From assembly GCA_043820655.1 (NCBI GenBank), contig JBDRDO010000006.1:1-14123 (forward strand): DNA of 14,123 nucleotides, read 5' to 3'. The notes beneath the pieces were generated by a model. That model searched no databases. It worked only from the letters and a program-made list of their open reading frames with translations, and was not told the DNA's origin. Shown one piece after another: positions 1 to 6,632 of the stretch (within the stretch, counting starts at the first letter, position 1; every line of letters begins with the position of its first letter). This stretch comes from JAZDEL01 sp043820655. Its GTDB lineage: Archaea > Iainarchaeota > Iainarchaeia > Iainarchaeales > JAZDEL01. The position numbers and the translations under genes were made by a program.

Positions 1-1
1 C

Positions 2-337
2 GAACAAAAAGCCGCGGTCCAGAAGAAGCTTGCGCGCATGGAAGGGGCGGAGGCGCATAAAATAGAGATTGCCGCGGTTAAGAGCGCGGCAGAGGAGTTG
101 AGCGACAAGGCGCTGTCATACTATTACATCCGCACGCTTGAGAAGATGGGGGATGGCAGGGCAACAAAAATAATCTTCCCGTTAGAGTTCACAAACCTTC
201 TCGGCGCGATTGCGGGGCGGCAGGCGGTGCACGAAACCGAGCGCGGGCTGGAAGTGAATCCCGCGGCAATAAAGAAATACGCGCCTTTGCTTGCGGAATA
301 CCTGAAAAAGGAAAAGGACAAGCGCAAGAATAAATAA
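2..337 (+). CDS. SPFH/band-7 (stomatin/prohibitin-like) protein, C-terminal part
   Basis: The reading frame is open from base 2 to the stop at 337, so the gene begins upstream of the window and only the last 111 residues are visible. The segment starts with an Ala/Glu/Lys-rich helix. It continues with a stretch like LSDKALSYYYIRTLEKMG and then ATKIIFPLE, which is the usual C-terminal signature of stomatin-type SPFH proteins (helical tail, then a 'leading to K-I-I-F-P' strand). The end is a lysine-rich tail. Family members are membrane-anchored oligomeric scaffolds, often paired with a NfeD protease partner; the membrane anchor would lie outside the window. The first ATG inside the window (38) is internal, because the frame and the helical pattern continue upstream of it. 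The gene converges on the SpoIIM-like gene with a 31-nt gap. Family assignment is fairly secure; function is inferred. Confidence 0.75.
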   Translation, partial: EQKAAVQKKLARMEGAEAHKIEIAAVKSAAEELSDKALSYYYIRTLEKMGDGRATKIIFPLEFTNLLGAIAGRQAVHETERGLEVNPAAIKKYAPLLAEYLKKEKDKRKNK

Positions 338-368
338 CACGGCAAAAATAAATGCCCGCTGTTTTTTA

Positions 369-1247
369 TCAGCCCATTATAAGCCAGACCTCTACCGCAG
401 CCCCTATTAAAAGCAGCCCATATGCAATCAAAAGCAGGAACAATGTGTCCTTTGCAATCCTTCTGAAGCCTGCCGAAGTGAAGCCGCCCCTTGTTGCGGC
501 AACTGAAATTATCCCGCCGGCAATTGCCCCCACGAAATACCCCCCCAGTTCAAATATCCCGTGCGGCAAATACCCTATGCCGCGCATTATTCCCGCAAGG
601 ATGTGCACATCCAATACTTCCTTCCCTATGAACACGCCTATGACCGAGGCATTCCAGCCAATCAGAAATATCGCCCCAGCACCATATATGAATGAGAATA
701 ATATTGCAAGCCCCAAAACAATTGCATTGTTCTCAAATATAAGCGTAAAGCATTTGCCGAAATCCCGTGTCTCTGGATTTTTGCATTCCGCCATCCCTAT
801 GCCGCCAGTTGCCTGCCCCGTTATCGCGGAAAAGGTTTTTTCCTGCTCAAGGAAAACCGTCCCTCGCACAGGCACCATGCATTCAATCCCCCCATTGGGG
901 CAGTGCGCAGGCACCGCAATAGGCAAAACAGCATACCAAAAACTGAAGCTTGCTATGAGCCCTATTGTAAGCCATGCGTAAACCTTGACTATGCAGAAGT
1001 GCCTTGCAAGAAATCCTATCGCCCAGCCCGGGGTGCATGACTCAACCTCTGTCTCAAGCAGTATTATTTTGTGTATTATCGGGGTTGCCCCTATTGTCAC
1101 AAATGCAATCGCAAGCACGCCGGTGTACTGGGGGAAAATATAATAGCTTGTCCAGATGCCCGCTGTTGAAAGCAGCGCCCCGAGAATGAACATCAGCACA
1201 CTGTGCTTTTTTGCCATGGCGGCACTGAATATGCTTTCTAGAACCAT
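369..1247 (-). CDS. SpoIIM-family (DUF95) integral membrane protein
   Basis: This 292-residue protein is strongly hydrophobic, with about five membrane segments. One lies near the N-terminus (after MAKKHSVLMF), a second at about residues 40-60, one at about 95-115, one at about 175-200, and a C-terminal pair. The diagnostic motif is LPHGIFELGG with His229 and Glu233, the conserved HGxxE of the stage II sporulation protein M family. In archaea these proteins have nothing to do with sporulation; their role is unknown, though a membrane remodelling or transport role is often suggested. A loop at about residues 117-160 carries four cysteines (CPNGGIEC and later AECKN, KCF) and probably faces outside. 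The start at 1247 lies about 28 nt after the TATA-like element at 1270-1279, so the transcript may be leaderless. It is divergent from csl4. Confidence 0.8.
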   Translation of the reverse strand: MVLESIFSAAMAKKHSVLMFILGALLSTAGIWTSYYIFPQYTGVLAIAFVTIGATPIIHKIILLETEVESCTPGWAIGFLARHFCIVKVYAWLTIGLIASFSFWYAVLPIAVPAHCPNGGIECMVPVRGTVFLEQEKTFSAITGQATGGIGMAECKNPETRDFGKCFTLIFENNAIVLGLAILFSFIYGAGAIFLIGWNASVIGVFIGKEVLDVHILAGIMRGIGYLPHGIFELGGYFVGAIAGGIISVAATRGGFTSAGFRRIAKDTLFLLLIAYGLLLIGAAVEVWLIMG

Positions 1248-1269
1248 TTATTATGAATACGATGCGATG

Positions 1270-1279
1270 ATTTATATAC
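1270..1279. promoter_or_regulatory. TATA-like element shared by spoIIM-like gene and csl4
   Basis: The run ATTTATATAC lies between divergent genes. It is nearly symmetric, so TBP could bind it in either direction. Its centre is about 28 nt before the minus-strand start at 1247 and about 37 nt before the csl4 ATG at 1312. That predicts an almost leaderless minus transcript and a leader of roughly 10 nt for csl4. No transcript data; assigned by pattern only. Confidence 0.55.
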
Positions 1280-1311
1280 ATTTCCTTGATAAATTCTGAC
1301 TGTGAGCCCAA

Positions 1312-1875
1312 ATGGCTAAAGACAAAGAACTAGTTTTTCCGGGAACATTCCTCAGTACTGAGGAGGAATTCAGCCCCGGTAAGAACGCATTTGAGGAAAA
1401 TGGAGAGGTGCATTCCGCATGTGTGGGGCAGAGCCACTTCGATAACGCCTCGCGCGAGGTCAGCGTAAACGGAATAATGGGCACAGTCGAGCCGATAGAC
1501 GTGGGCACTACAATTTACGGCATTGTTGTTAAGATAAAGGAAAAGGCGGCAGTAATTGAAATCCGCAACGCGGAGAAGAACGGGGCTAAAAGGGTTATTC
1601 TTATGGCTTCAGCAAGCCTGCCTGTGTTTGATATTGCCGAGGGATATGTTGAACAGGTAAGTGACCTTTTCAGGATAGGCGATATTGTGAAGGCCGAGGT
1701 TTCAAAGGCAACCCCCCTTATAACCGATGTTTCAACAAAAGGCCAGGATTTGGGAGTTGTTAAGGCATTCTGCACCAAGTGCAGGCAGCCTATGCGCCTT
1801 TACGACAGGGTATTAAAATGCCCCTGCGGCAGAACCGAAGAAAGAAAGATTGCAAAGGATTACTGGATTAGATAG
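1312..1875 (+). CDS. csl4: Archaeal exosome subunit Csl4
   Basis: The 187-residue protein has the three-part layout of Csl4. An N-terminal domain begins MAKDKELVFPGTFLSTEEEF, with the typical P-G-x-x-L-(S/G)-x-x-E-E-F start. A central S1 RNA-binding domain spans about residues 65-150. A C-terminal zinc ribbon has Cys154, Cys157, Cys170 and Cys172 (CTKC...CPCG). In archaea Csl4 trimers cap the Rrp41-Rrp42 ring and help feed RNA into it for 3'-5' phosphorolysis or tailing; DnaG often associates with this cap. The start at 1312 has a GTGAG run 7 nt upstream and gives the expected N-terminus. rpoL follows after 65 nt. Length and all zinc ligands are normal. Confidence 0.93.
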   Translation: MAKDKELVFPGTFLSTEEEFSPGKNAFEENGEVHSACVGQSHFDNASREVSVNGIMGTVEPIDVGTTIYGIVVKIKEKAAVIEIRNAEKNGAKRVILMASASLPVFDIAEGYVEQVSDLFRIGDIVKAEVSKATPLITDVSTKGQDLGVVKAFCTKCRQPMRLYDRVLKCPCGRTEERKIAKDYWIR

Positions 1876-1910
1876 TGAAGATTAGGTAGTGAAATTGCAT
1901 CTGAAATTTG

Positions 1911-1920
1911 GATTTAATAT
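1911..1920 (+). promoter_or_regulatory. TATA-like element upstream of rpoL
   Basis: GATTTAATAT is centred about 25 nt before the rpoL ATG at 1941, the spacing expected for an archaeal promoter starting at or very near the start codon. A GAGAGGTG run at 1928-1935 also offers a ribosome-binding site, so readthrough from csl4 could be translated as well. Confidence 0.45.
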
Positions 1921-1940
1921 GAAAATTGAGAGGTGTGTTT

Positions 1941-2216
1941 ATGGAGATTGAGGTACTTAACAAGCAGGGAAACCTTTTGGAGTTTTTCATCAAGGGTGAG
2001 AGGCATACTTTTCCGAACCTGCTGAAAAGCGCCCTTCTTAAGGAACCGGGAGTCGAGTTTGTTTCATACGTGCTTGACCATCCCCTTGACAGCAAGGCAA
2101 AATTCATCCTGCGCACAAAGGGAAAAACCCCGAAAATAGTTCTGGCTTCCGCGTGCGGGAAAATTGAAAAGGACCTTGCGGAATTCCAGAATGCTATTAA
2201 GACGGCAGTGAAGTGA
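1941..2216 (+). CDS. rpoL: DNA-directed RNA polymerase subunit L (Rpb11-like)
   Basis: This 91-residue protein matches archaeal RpoL. It opens MEIEVLNKQGN, then has the assembly motif GERHTFPNLLKSALL (compare the family's E-D-H-T-L-x-N-x-L-x-x-x-L), then a strand around YVLDHPL and a C-terminal helix DLAEFQNAIKTAV. RpoL pairs with RpoD to nucleate polymerase assembly, as bacterial alpha does. The ATG at 1941 is preferred over an in-frame TTG at 1926: it gives the family N-terminus and follows the Shine-Dalgarno run GAGAGGTG by 5 nt. The stop overlaps the GTG start of the signal peptidase gene by 4 nt (GTGA), so the two are probably translationally coupled. Confidence 0.93.
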   Translation: MEIEVLNKQGNLLEFFIKGERHTFPNLLKSALLKEPGVEFVSYVLDHPLDSKAKFILRTKGKTPKIVLASACGKIEKDLAEFQNAIKTAVK

Positions 2217-2989
2217 AGCCAATGCTCCGCGAACTGCGCGAGAAACTTAAATGGCTTGACCCCTTTACATATGTTGACCTTTACGTAATGCCGCGCGTCA
2301 ATCCCAAAGAGAATGAATATCTCGCATGGGCGGTTTACATTGTCTTTGCCTTTATTTTCGCCTATGTTTTTTACACAGGATTGGGGCTTTTGATGGGCAC
2401 TGCAAGCCCGATGGTTATTGTTGTTTCCGCCTCAATGGAGCCCGTGCTTTACCGCGGGGATGTTGTTTTCCTGCAGGGTGTTTCCCCTGAAAACCTGAAC
2501 GCACCTGAGGTAGAATTGAACGAACCAACCCTCAACAGGCGCGGCCTGAATGAGTTTGCGCGCATTGCATATCTTCTGCGCGAGGACGGCGCGCTTGTTG
2601 CACAGCAGGTCGAATTCCTTAACGGCACGCCAAAGGTTCTGCCCATTGAAAAAACAGGGGATATTGTTGTTTATTACTCCGCACTGCGTGACGAGCCCGT
2701 AATACACCGCATTGCGGCAAAGCTCCATGCGCAGGATGGCTATTACCTCCTGACAAAGGGGGATAATGTGCTCAAAAACACAACTCTTGACCAGGACTGC
2801 GGCACCGTAAGCGACGGCGTGCCACAGCAGAGCTGCATAACACTTTACCCCCTGCCGGTGCAGAACATTGACGGCAGGATGCTTTTCAAAATCCCGCTTA
2901 TAGGGTGCGCAAAGCTCTGGATTTTTGACAATCTCGGAAGTCTGGCAACAACCGGAAAACTGCCCGAGAATTTCTCGGGATTTTGCTGA
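2213..2989 (+). CDS. Archaeal signal peptidase I (S26B, ER/SipW type)
   Basis: The 258-residue protein has one clear membrane segment at about residues 38-66 (AVYIVFAFIFAYVFYTGLGLL). Catalytic Ser74 follows in the motif SASMEP, then GDVV. The family's His replaces the bacterial Lys at His165 in VIHRI, and Asp184 lies in KGDN, giving the Ser/His/Asp set of archaeal and ER signal peptidases. The enzyme removes signal peptides from exported proteins on the outer face of the membrane. About 91 residues separate Ser74 and His165, longer than in well-studied archaeal enzymes, because of a charged segment at about residues 95-140. The strand KIPLIGCAKLW near the C-terminus is typical; no clear second membrane anchor follows. 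The GTG at 2213 overlaps the rpoL stop; ATG 2222 is an alternative start. Confidence 0.9.
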   Translation: MKPMLRELREKLKWLDPFTYVDLYVMPRVNPKENEYLAWAVYIVFAFIFAYVFYTGLGLLMGTASPMVIVVSASMEPVLYRGDVVFLQGVSPENLNAPEVELNEPTLNRRGLNEFARIAYLLREDGALVAQQVEFLNGTPKVLPIEKTGDIVVYYSALRDEPVIHRIAAKLHAQDGYYLLTKGDNVLKNTTLDQDCGTVSDGVPQQSCITLYPLPVQNIDGRMLFKIPLIGCAKLWIFDNLGSLATTGKLPENFSGFC

Positions 2990-3013
2990 AGCGCGCTTTC
3001 ATATGCATCAGGG

Positions 3014-3021
3014 TTAAAAAC
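3014..3021 (+). promoter_or_regulatory. TATA-like element upstream of pcna1
   Basis: TTAAAAAC is centred about 27 nt before the ATG at 3044, in the 54-nt gap after the signal peptidase gene. No Shine-Dalgarno run precedes the ATG (the leader is C/T/A-rich), which fits a leaderless transcript for the first PCNA gene. Confidence 0.5.
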
Positions 3022-3043
3022 AATACCTCCCCTAATTCATAAT

Positions 3044-3793
3044 ATGCTCAGCATGGTTCTTGAGGATGCGGTTTCTTTCAAAAAGTGCATTGAGGCGCTT
3101 TCTGTTTTGATAGATGAGGGCGAATTCATTGCCAATAGCGAAGGGCTTTCACTCAAGGCCACGGACCCCTCGCAGATTTCAATGGTTGATTTTAAATTGC
3201 CCGCAAAACAATTCAAGGAATTCAATGTTGAGGGCACCGAGAAATTCGGCATTGATTTGTCATACCTTTCACAGGTAATGGCACGCGCACGCGCGAAAGA
3301 CTCATTGAAAATGGAAATAACAAAGGACAAGGCGCACCTTGCCGTAATTTTTGAGGGAAACGCAACGCGCAGTTTCTCAATTCCGCTTGTTGAAATCACG
3401 GGTGCCGCTGTCCCGACCCCAAATATTGAATTTGATGCGGAGGTTAAGGCAATCGCCTCGGAATTACAGCAGGGAATTAAGGACGCGGGATTGATAAGCT
3501 CGCACCTTTCAATAGGGGTTGATGCGGAAAAGTTCTTCATGCGCGCAAATTCTTCGCGCGGAACATTTTCCCATGAACTCACAAAAAAAGAGGGCGCACT
3601 GCTTGAGCTTAAGGCAAAGACCGAGGCACGGAGCATGTTTCCTTTGGATTATTTGGCAAACATGCTGAAGGGCGCGCCCGCGGATGCGGAAGTTAAGCTT
3701 TTCATAAAGAAGGACGCGCCTGTGATGCTTGAATACAGCATCGCGGGGGCTGAGCTTGTTTACTTCCTCGCACCGCGCATAGAAGGAGATTAG
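3044..3793 (+). CDS. pcn: DNA sliding clamp PCNA, paralogue 1
   Basis: The 249-residue protein has normal PCNA length and both repeats of the clamp fold. Landmarks are LEDAVSFKKCIEALSVLIDEG at the N-terminus and the conserved ATDPSQISMVDF at about residues 40-51. The interdomain connector loop is around residues 118-130 (VPTPNIEFDAEV). The classic C-terminus is YFLAPRIEGD, whose LAPRIE tail lines the PIP-box pocket. PCNA trimers encircle DNA and tether polymerase, ligase, FEN1 and RFC-dependent factors. The start at 3044 aligns with family length; ATG 3053 is also possible. This is the more canonical of two PCNA genes in the window. The DUF4258-like gene follows after 10 nt and is probably on the same transcript. 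Confidence 0.95.
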   Translation: MLSMVLEDAVSFKKCIEALSVLIDEGEFIANSEGLSLKATDPSQISMVDFKLPAKQFKEFNVEGTEKFGIDLSYLSQVMARARAKDSLKMEITKDKAHLAVIFEGNATRSFSIPLVEITGAAVPTPNIEFDAEVKAIASELQQGIKDAGLISSHLSIGVDAEKFFMRANSSRGTFSHELTKKEGALLELKAKTEARSMFPLDYLANMLKGAPADAEVKLFIKKDAPVMLEYSIAGAELVYFLAPRIEGD

Positions 3794-3803
3794 GCGTTAA
3801 ATT

Positions 3804-4040
3804 ATGGAAATAATCGAATCGCACCACTGGAAACTAAAGCGCCCGTTCCGAAAAGATATTGAAAATTACATGTTGAGTTATGCTGTGTCTAACTGCAAAA
3901 ATCCGCAAACTGACAAGCATCACAAGAACGCACTGGATGCAGTTTGCAGGATTCCACAGACAGGCAAAATACTGAAGGTTGTCTTCAGGCGGCTTGGAAA
4001 GGATAGCATTAAATTGATAACAGCGTATTATTTAGATTAG
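3804..4040 (+). CDS. Small DUF4258/RelE-BrnT-like protein, putative toxin
   Basis: This basic 78-residue protein has an N-terminal helical part with His7-His8 and KRPFRKDIENYML. A C-terminal beta part, GKILKVVFRRLGKDSIKLITAYYLD, resembles the last strands of DUF4258 and other small RelE-fold toxins (K-V-x-F...I-x-x-I-T-x-Y). The next gene, 7 nt away, is a DUF2283 protein, a frequent partner of such genes. The pairing is the main support for a toxin-antitoxin role; toxicity is inferred. There is no visible promoter of its own, so it is likely transcribed from pcna1. Its base composition (AT-richer codons such as aaa, att, tat) differs from the neighbouring clamp genes and fits acquisition. It could instead be a small nuclease-like or unknown protein. 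Confidence 0.6.
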   Translation: MEIIESHHWKLKRPFRKDIENYMLSYAVSNCKNPQTDKHHKNALDAVCRIPQTGKILKVVFRRLGKDSIKLITAYYLD

Positions 4041-4047
4041 TGATTTG

Positions 4048-4260
4048 ATGAAAAAAGTAACATGGTATGATAAGGAAGAGGACATAATGGGAATCCAGCT
4101 GTTCAATGGCGACTATTGGAAAAGCATCGAGCTCCCTAACGGCATAGTTATTGATATATCCAAGGACGGCAAAGTTCTGGGAATGGAAATAGCAAACGCA
4201 AAGAGAATTTTCTCCGGCGAAACAAAGAAAGTTATTGAGGCTGCCGCCCTTCGTAGTTAG
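4048..4260 (+). CDS. DUF2283-family protein, putative antitoxin
   Basis: The 70-residue product begins MKKVTWYDKEEDIMGIQLFN and continues to DISKDGKVLGMEIANAKRIF. This matches the small DUF2283 fold: a Y-D-x-E-x-D strand, then D-x-D-G-x-(V/L)-x-G-(I/M)-E-I-x-N-A. DUF2283 proteins are commonly encoded directly after a small toxin-like ORF and are considered likely antitoxins, but their biochemistry is poorly known. The ATG at 4048 is chosen; a TTG directly before it would only add one residue. The GTGAT run at 4040-4044 could pair with the 16S 3' end. The gene ends 22 nt before the converging rpiB stop. Confidence 0.8.
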   Translation: MKKVTWYDKEEDIMGIQLFNGDYWKSIELPNGIVIDISKDGKVLGMEIANAKRIFSGETKKVIEAAALRS

Positions 4261-4282
4261 TTAATTTCATTGCGCCGCGCAG

Positions 4283-4735
4283 TTACGGCAGTGCATCCAT
4301 CTTTTCCACGCGCCTTGCGTGCCTTTCTTCCCTGCTGAATTCTGTTTCAAGAAAAACATCAACAATCTTTTCCGCCTCCGCGGTTTCAATAACGCGCCCG
4401 CCAAGGCATAACACATTTGCATTGTTGTGCTCCCTTGCAAGTTTCGCGGTTTCCTCATTCCAGCATAGCGCGGCGCGAATGCCCTTAACCTTATTTGCCG
4501 TAATGCACATCCCTATTCCTGTGCCGCAAACCAAAATTCCAGCAGCGCCCTGCTCAATTGCAACCCTCTTTGCAACCTTAAGGGCATAATCAGGATAATC
4601 GCATGCCTCTTCACTATCTGTGCCAAGGTCCTCGTACTCAAATCCCTTCCCCTCAAGGCGCCTCTTTATCCCGCCCTTAAGCATGAACCCGCCGTGGTCG
4701 CTTGCAATAAGCGCCCTTTTGAATGCAGCAGCCAT
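4283..4735 (-). CDS. rpiB: Ribose-5-phosphate isomerase B
   Basis: The 150-residue protein has all RpiB/LacA landmarks. These are ALIASDHGGFMLK with Asp13 and His14, DYPDYALKVA, the catalytic loop VCGTGIGM with Cys70 (equivalent to E. coli Cys66), REHNNANVLCLGGR with His103, and a basic C-terminal helix (SREERHARRVEKMD). It interconverts ribose 5-phosphate and ribulose 5-phosphate, feeding nucleotide synthesis. Most characterised archaea use the unrelated RpiA, so an RpiB is notable. The ATG at 4735 is preferred to a TTG at 4759, which would lie at the promoter. The TATA-like element at 4764-4773 is about 33 nt upstream, predicting a leader of roughly 8 nt. The gene is divergent from the second PCNA gene. 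Confidence 0.94.
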   Translation of the reverse strand: MAAAFKRALIASDHGGFMLKGGIKRRLEGKGFEYEDLGTDSEEACDYPDYALKVAKRVAIEQGAAGILVCGTGIGMCITANKVKGIRAALCWNEETAKLAREHNNANVLCLGGRVIETAEAEKIVDVFLETEFSREERHARRVEKMDALP

Positions 4736-4763
4736 AAAAACCGACAGAATTAGGCGCAAAACA

Positions 4764-4773
4764 ATTTTAATAA
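4764..4773. promoter_or_regulatory. TATA-like element between rpiB and pcna2
   Basis: ATTTTAATAA lies in the 93-nt divergent spacer. Read on the minus strand it is TTATTAAAAT, a good TATA-like box about 33 nt before the rpiB ATG. Read on the plus strand it would start transcription near 4795, which excludes an ATG at 4781 and supports 4829 as the pcna2 start. One box may serve both genes. Pattern-based only. Confidence 0.45.
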
Positions 4774-4828
4774 CATATTCATGCTATTCAGTATAGCGCA
4801 TGATTTGAGATTTGGGGGTTTGGCAGGC

Positions 4829-5551
4829 ATGATAGAACTCAAAAACGTTGAGCCCTGGAAAAGGGGGGTTGACGCCATCTCATCCTTTATATCCGAGGGC
4901 AACTTCCGCTTCAATGACAAGGGGGTTCATTTCCGCGCAACAGACCCCTCGCAAATTGTCCTTGTTGATTTCACAATGGACAAAAGCGCCTTTGACGGGT
5001 TTATTGTAGAGCCCACATTTGCCGGGGTTGATATAGTCGAGCTCAGCAAAATCATGTCCCGCGCCTTGCCCGGCGACAGGATGTCAATGGACCTTTCGGA
5101 TTCGGAAATAAAGGTGAACCTCCACGGCGACCTTAAGCGCGCGTTCAAACTCCCTTTGATTGATGTAAGTGACGAGGAAGTAACACTTCCCTCCCATAAG
5201 TTTGATGCCACGGTAATTATCAATGCCCGCCTCCTTAAGGAGGTTCTGAAGGATGCATCCCTTTTCGGGAGCGCGGTAATACTGAATGTAAAGGGCGGAA
5301 AGTTCAGCGTTGAGGCACGCGGCTCTGCAGGAACGCTTAACACAGACGCTGAAAAAACAAAATCAGTTGATGTGCAGGCAACGAAGGACGTGACAAGCAA
5401 ATACTCCCTTAACTTCCTCGCAAACATAGTGAAGGAGGCCGCGCCCGAGCAGAAAATCACGATGCAATTGAAAACAGACGCGCCGATGCGCGTGTCATAT
5501 AAAATCGGGAACAGCGAAATCCAGTATTATCTGGCGCATATGATACTTTGA
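4829..5551 (+). CDS. DNA sliding clamp PCNA, divergent paralogue 2
   Basis: The 240-residue protein is clearly a PCNA: it has FRATDPSQIVLVDF at about residues 34-47, ELSKIMSRA, the strand FKLPLIDVSDEEVTLPSHKF ahead of the second domain, LLKEVLKDASLFG, and SLNFLANIVKEAA. It differs from paralogue 1 in lacking the acidic PIP-pocket tail: it ends YYLAHMIL, where paralogue 1 has YFLAPRIEGD. The conserved Pro and the acidic tail are missing, so client binding may be altered. Two clamps could form homotrimers or a mixed ring; the sequence does not decide. ATG 4829 is preferred over 4781 on family length and the promoter position. priL follows after 58 nt with its own TATA-like box. Confidence 0.93.
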   Translation: MIELKNVEPWKRGVDAISSFISEGNFRFNDKGVHFRATDPSQIVLVDFTMDKSAFDGFIVEPTFAGVDIVELSKIMSRALPGDRMSMDLSDSEIKVNLHGDLKRAFKLPLIDVSDEEVTLPSHKFDATVIINARLLKEVLKDASLFGSAVILNVKGGKFSVEARGSAGTLNTDAEKTKSVDVQATKDVTSKYSLNFLANIVKEAAPEQKITMQLKTDAPMRVSYKIGNSEIQYYLAHMIL

Positions 5552-5579
5552 GTCTGTGGAAGCCAGTTGCCGCCCCGTC

Positions 5580-5587
5580 TTTTAATT
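5580..5587 (+). promoter_or_regulatory. TATA-like element upstream of priL
   Basis: TTTTAATT is centred about 26 nt before the priL ATG at 5610. The leader region between them contains no Shine-Dalgarno run, fitting a leaderless transcript. Confidence 0.5.
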
Positions 5588-5609
5588 GTTTTTGCATAAT
5601 GTGTTATTT

Positions 5610-6632
5610 ATGCTCCCTTCCGCAAATAAAGAGCTCAGGCAGGCACAGCGCTATCCATTCAGTGCGGAGGCAAAGGCAATTATAACTCAGCATGACTTTA
5701 ACCTTGATGAGGTGCCTGAGGAAGTTTTATCCCGTGCAAAGGCAATGGTTTTGAGTGCAATGAAGCGCAAGCCATACTCGCCTGAAATGCGCTCCCCGGA
5801 AATGCTCAGGAATGAGGTGCTTGCATATCCCCTTGCAAAGGTGCTGGTTTCGTGCATGCACAATTCCGAGTTCCACCGCAGGTTTGCAAAGTTAATCTCG
5901 GACAGCACATTCTCAGGCCTAAAAACAGAGGGCGCCGAGGAAATGCTTGCCCTCGCACGCGGGCTTAATATTGAAACAGGCAGCGGCAAAGGCGACAGCA
6001 CTGTCTCATTCCCCGTGAAAATTCCGCTTGTGAATTACCTCTCCGCGGATTTCAGCCGCGAGCATATGAAGCTTGTAAACCAGCGCGTGCGCGCGGGCAG
6101 TGTTGAACTCACAAAGGCGGGCTTTGCGGATTTTCTTTCAATGTCCGCTTACAATGCAATCCTTTCCTCCCTTCCCGTGCCAACGCAAAACGTCCCGCGG
6201 CATTTGAAAACAATTGCCTCCGAACTGGAGGGGCAGTGGAAACCAATCCAGAAAAAGTATGATTTCAAGCCCACGGGAAAGGTTGAGCCCGATGCTTTCC
6301 CGCCATGCATGGCGGAGCTTTACTCCGCGCTTGTGGAAAGTGGAAACCTGACGCACTTTGAAAGGTTTGACATTGCGACATTCCTTGTTGCAGTCGGCAT
6401 GGGGAAGGAGCAGATAATTGAGCTTTTCAAAACCCTCCCGAATTTCAGCGAGCGCATTACTCGTTATCAGATTGAAAGGATTTCAAAAAGCAAATATTCC
6501 TCGCCCGGCTGCATTAAAATAAAATCGCACAAATTATGCAAAGCAGACTGCGGGGTCAAGCATCCTCTGCAGGTTTACAGGCAGGGCCTTATGCGTGCGA
6601 ACGCAAAGCGTTTGCCCATGAAAAAATCCTGA
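5610..6632 (+). CDS. priL: DNA primase large subunit PriL
   Basis: The 340-residue protein has the all-helical N-terminal domain and a C-terminal iron-sulfur domain. The four cysteines expected for the [4Fe-4S] cluster are present: Cys233 in PPCMAELY, Cys301 in SPGCIKI, Cys310 in HKLCKAD and Cys314 just after it (ADCG), followed by KHPLQVYRQ. The family core ERFDIATFLVAVGM and the Y-Q-I-E-x-I motif lie between. PriL pairs with PriS, regulating initiation and length of RNA/DNA primers. ATG 5610 is preferred to an in-frame TTG at 5586, which would overlap the promoter box. The 3' end overlaps the converging ATPase gene by 44 bp. The partner gene priS lies about 2.7 kb away beyond that ATPase, not directly adjacent. 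Confidence 0.93.
   Translation: MLPSANKELRQAQRYPFSAEAKAIITQHDFNLDEVPEEVLSRAKAMVLSAMKRKPYSPEMRSPEMLRNEVLAYPLAKVLVSCMHNSEFHRRFAKLISDSTFSGLKTEGAEEMLALARGLNIETGSGKGDSTVSFPVKIPLVNYLSADFSREHMKLVNQRVRAGSVELTKAGFADFLSMSAYNAILSSLPVPTQNVPRHLKTIASELEGQWKPIQKKYDFKPTGKVEPDAFPPCMAELYSALVESGNLTHFERFDIATFLVAVGMGKEQIIELFKTLPNFSERITRYQIERISKSKYSSPGCIKIKSHKLCKADCGVKHPLQVYRQGLMRANAKRLPMKKS

Noticed and set aside
352..981. Plus-strand open frame of about 209 codons opposite the SpoIIM-like gene
   Set aside because: The minus-strand protein has a recognisable family motif and membrane helices; the plus-strand translation is Pro/Ser-rich and shows no family.
369..1247. SpoIIM-like protein as a sign of a spore-forming bacterium
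   Set aside because: This family is widespread in non-sporulating archaea, and all neighbouring information genes are archaeal.
4781..4828. Earlier ATG (4781) as start of the second PCNA
   Set aside because: The added 16 residues do not match PCNA, and this ATG is only about 12 nt from the promoter box, before the expected transcript start.
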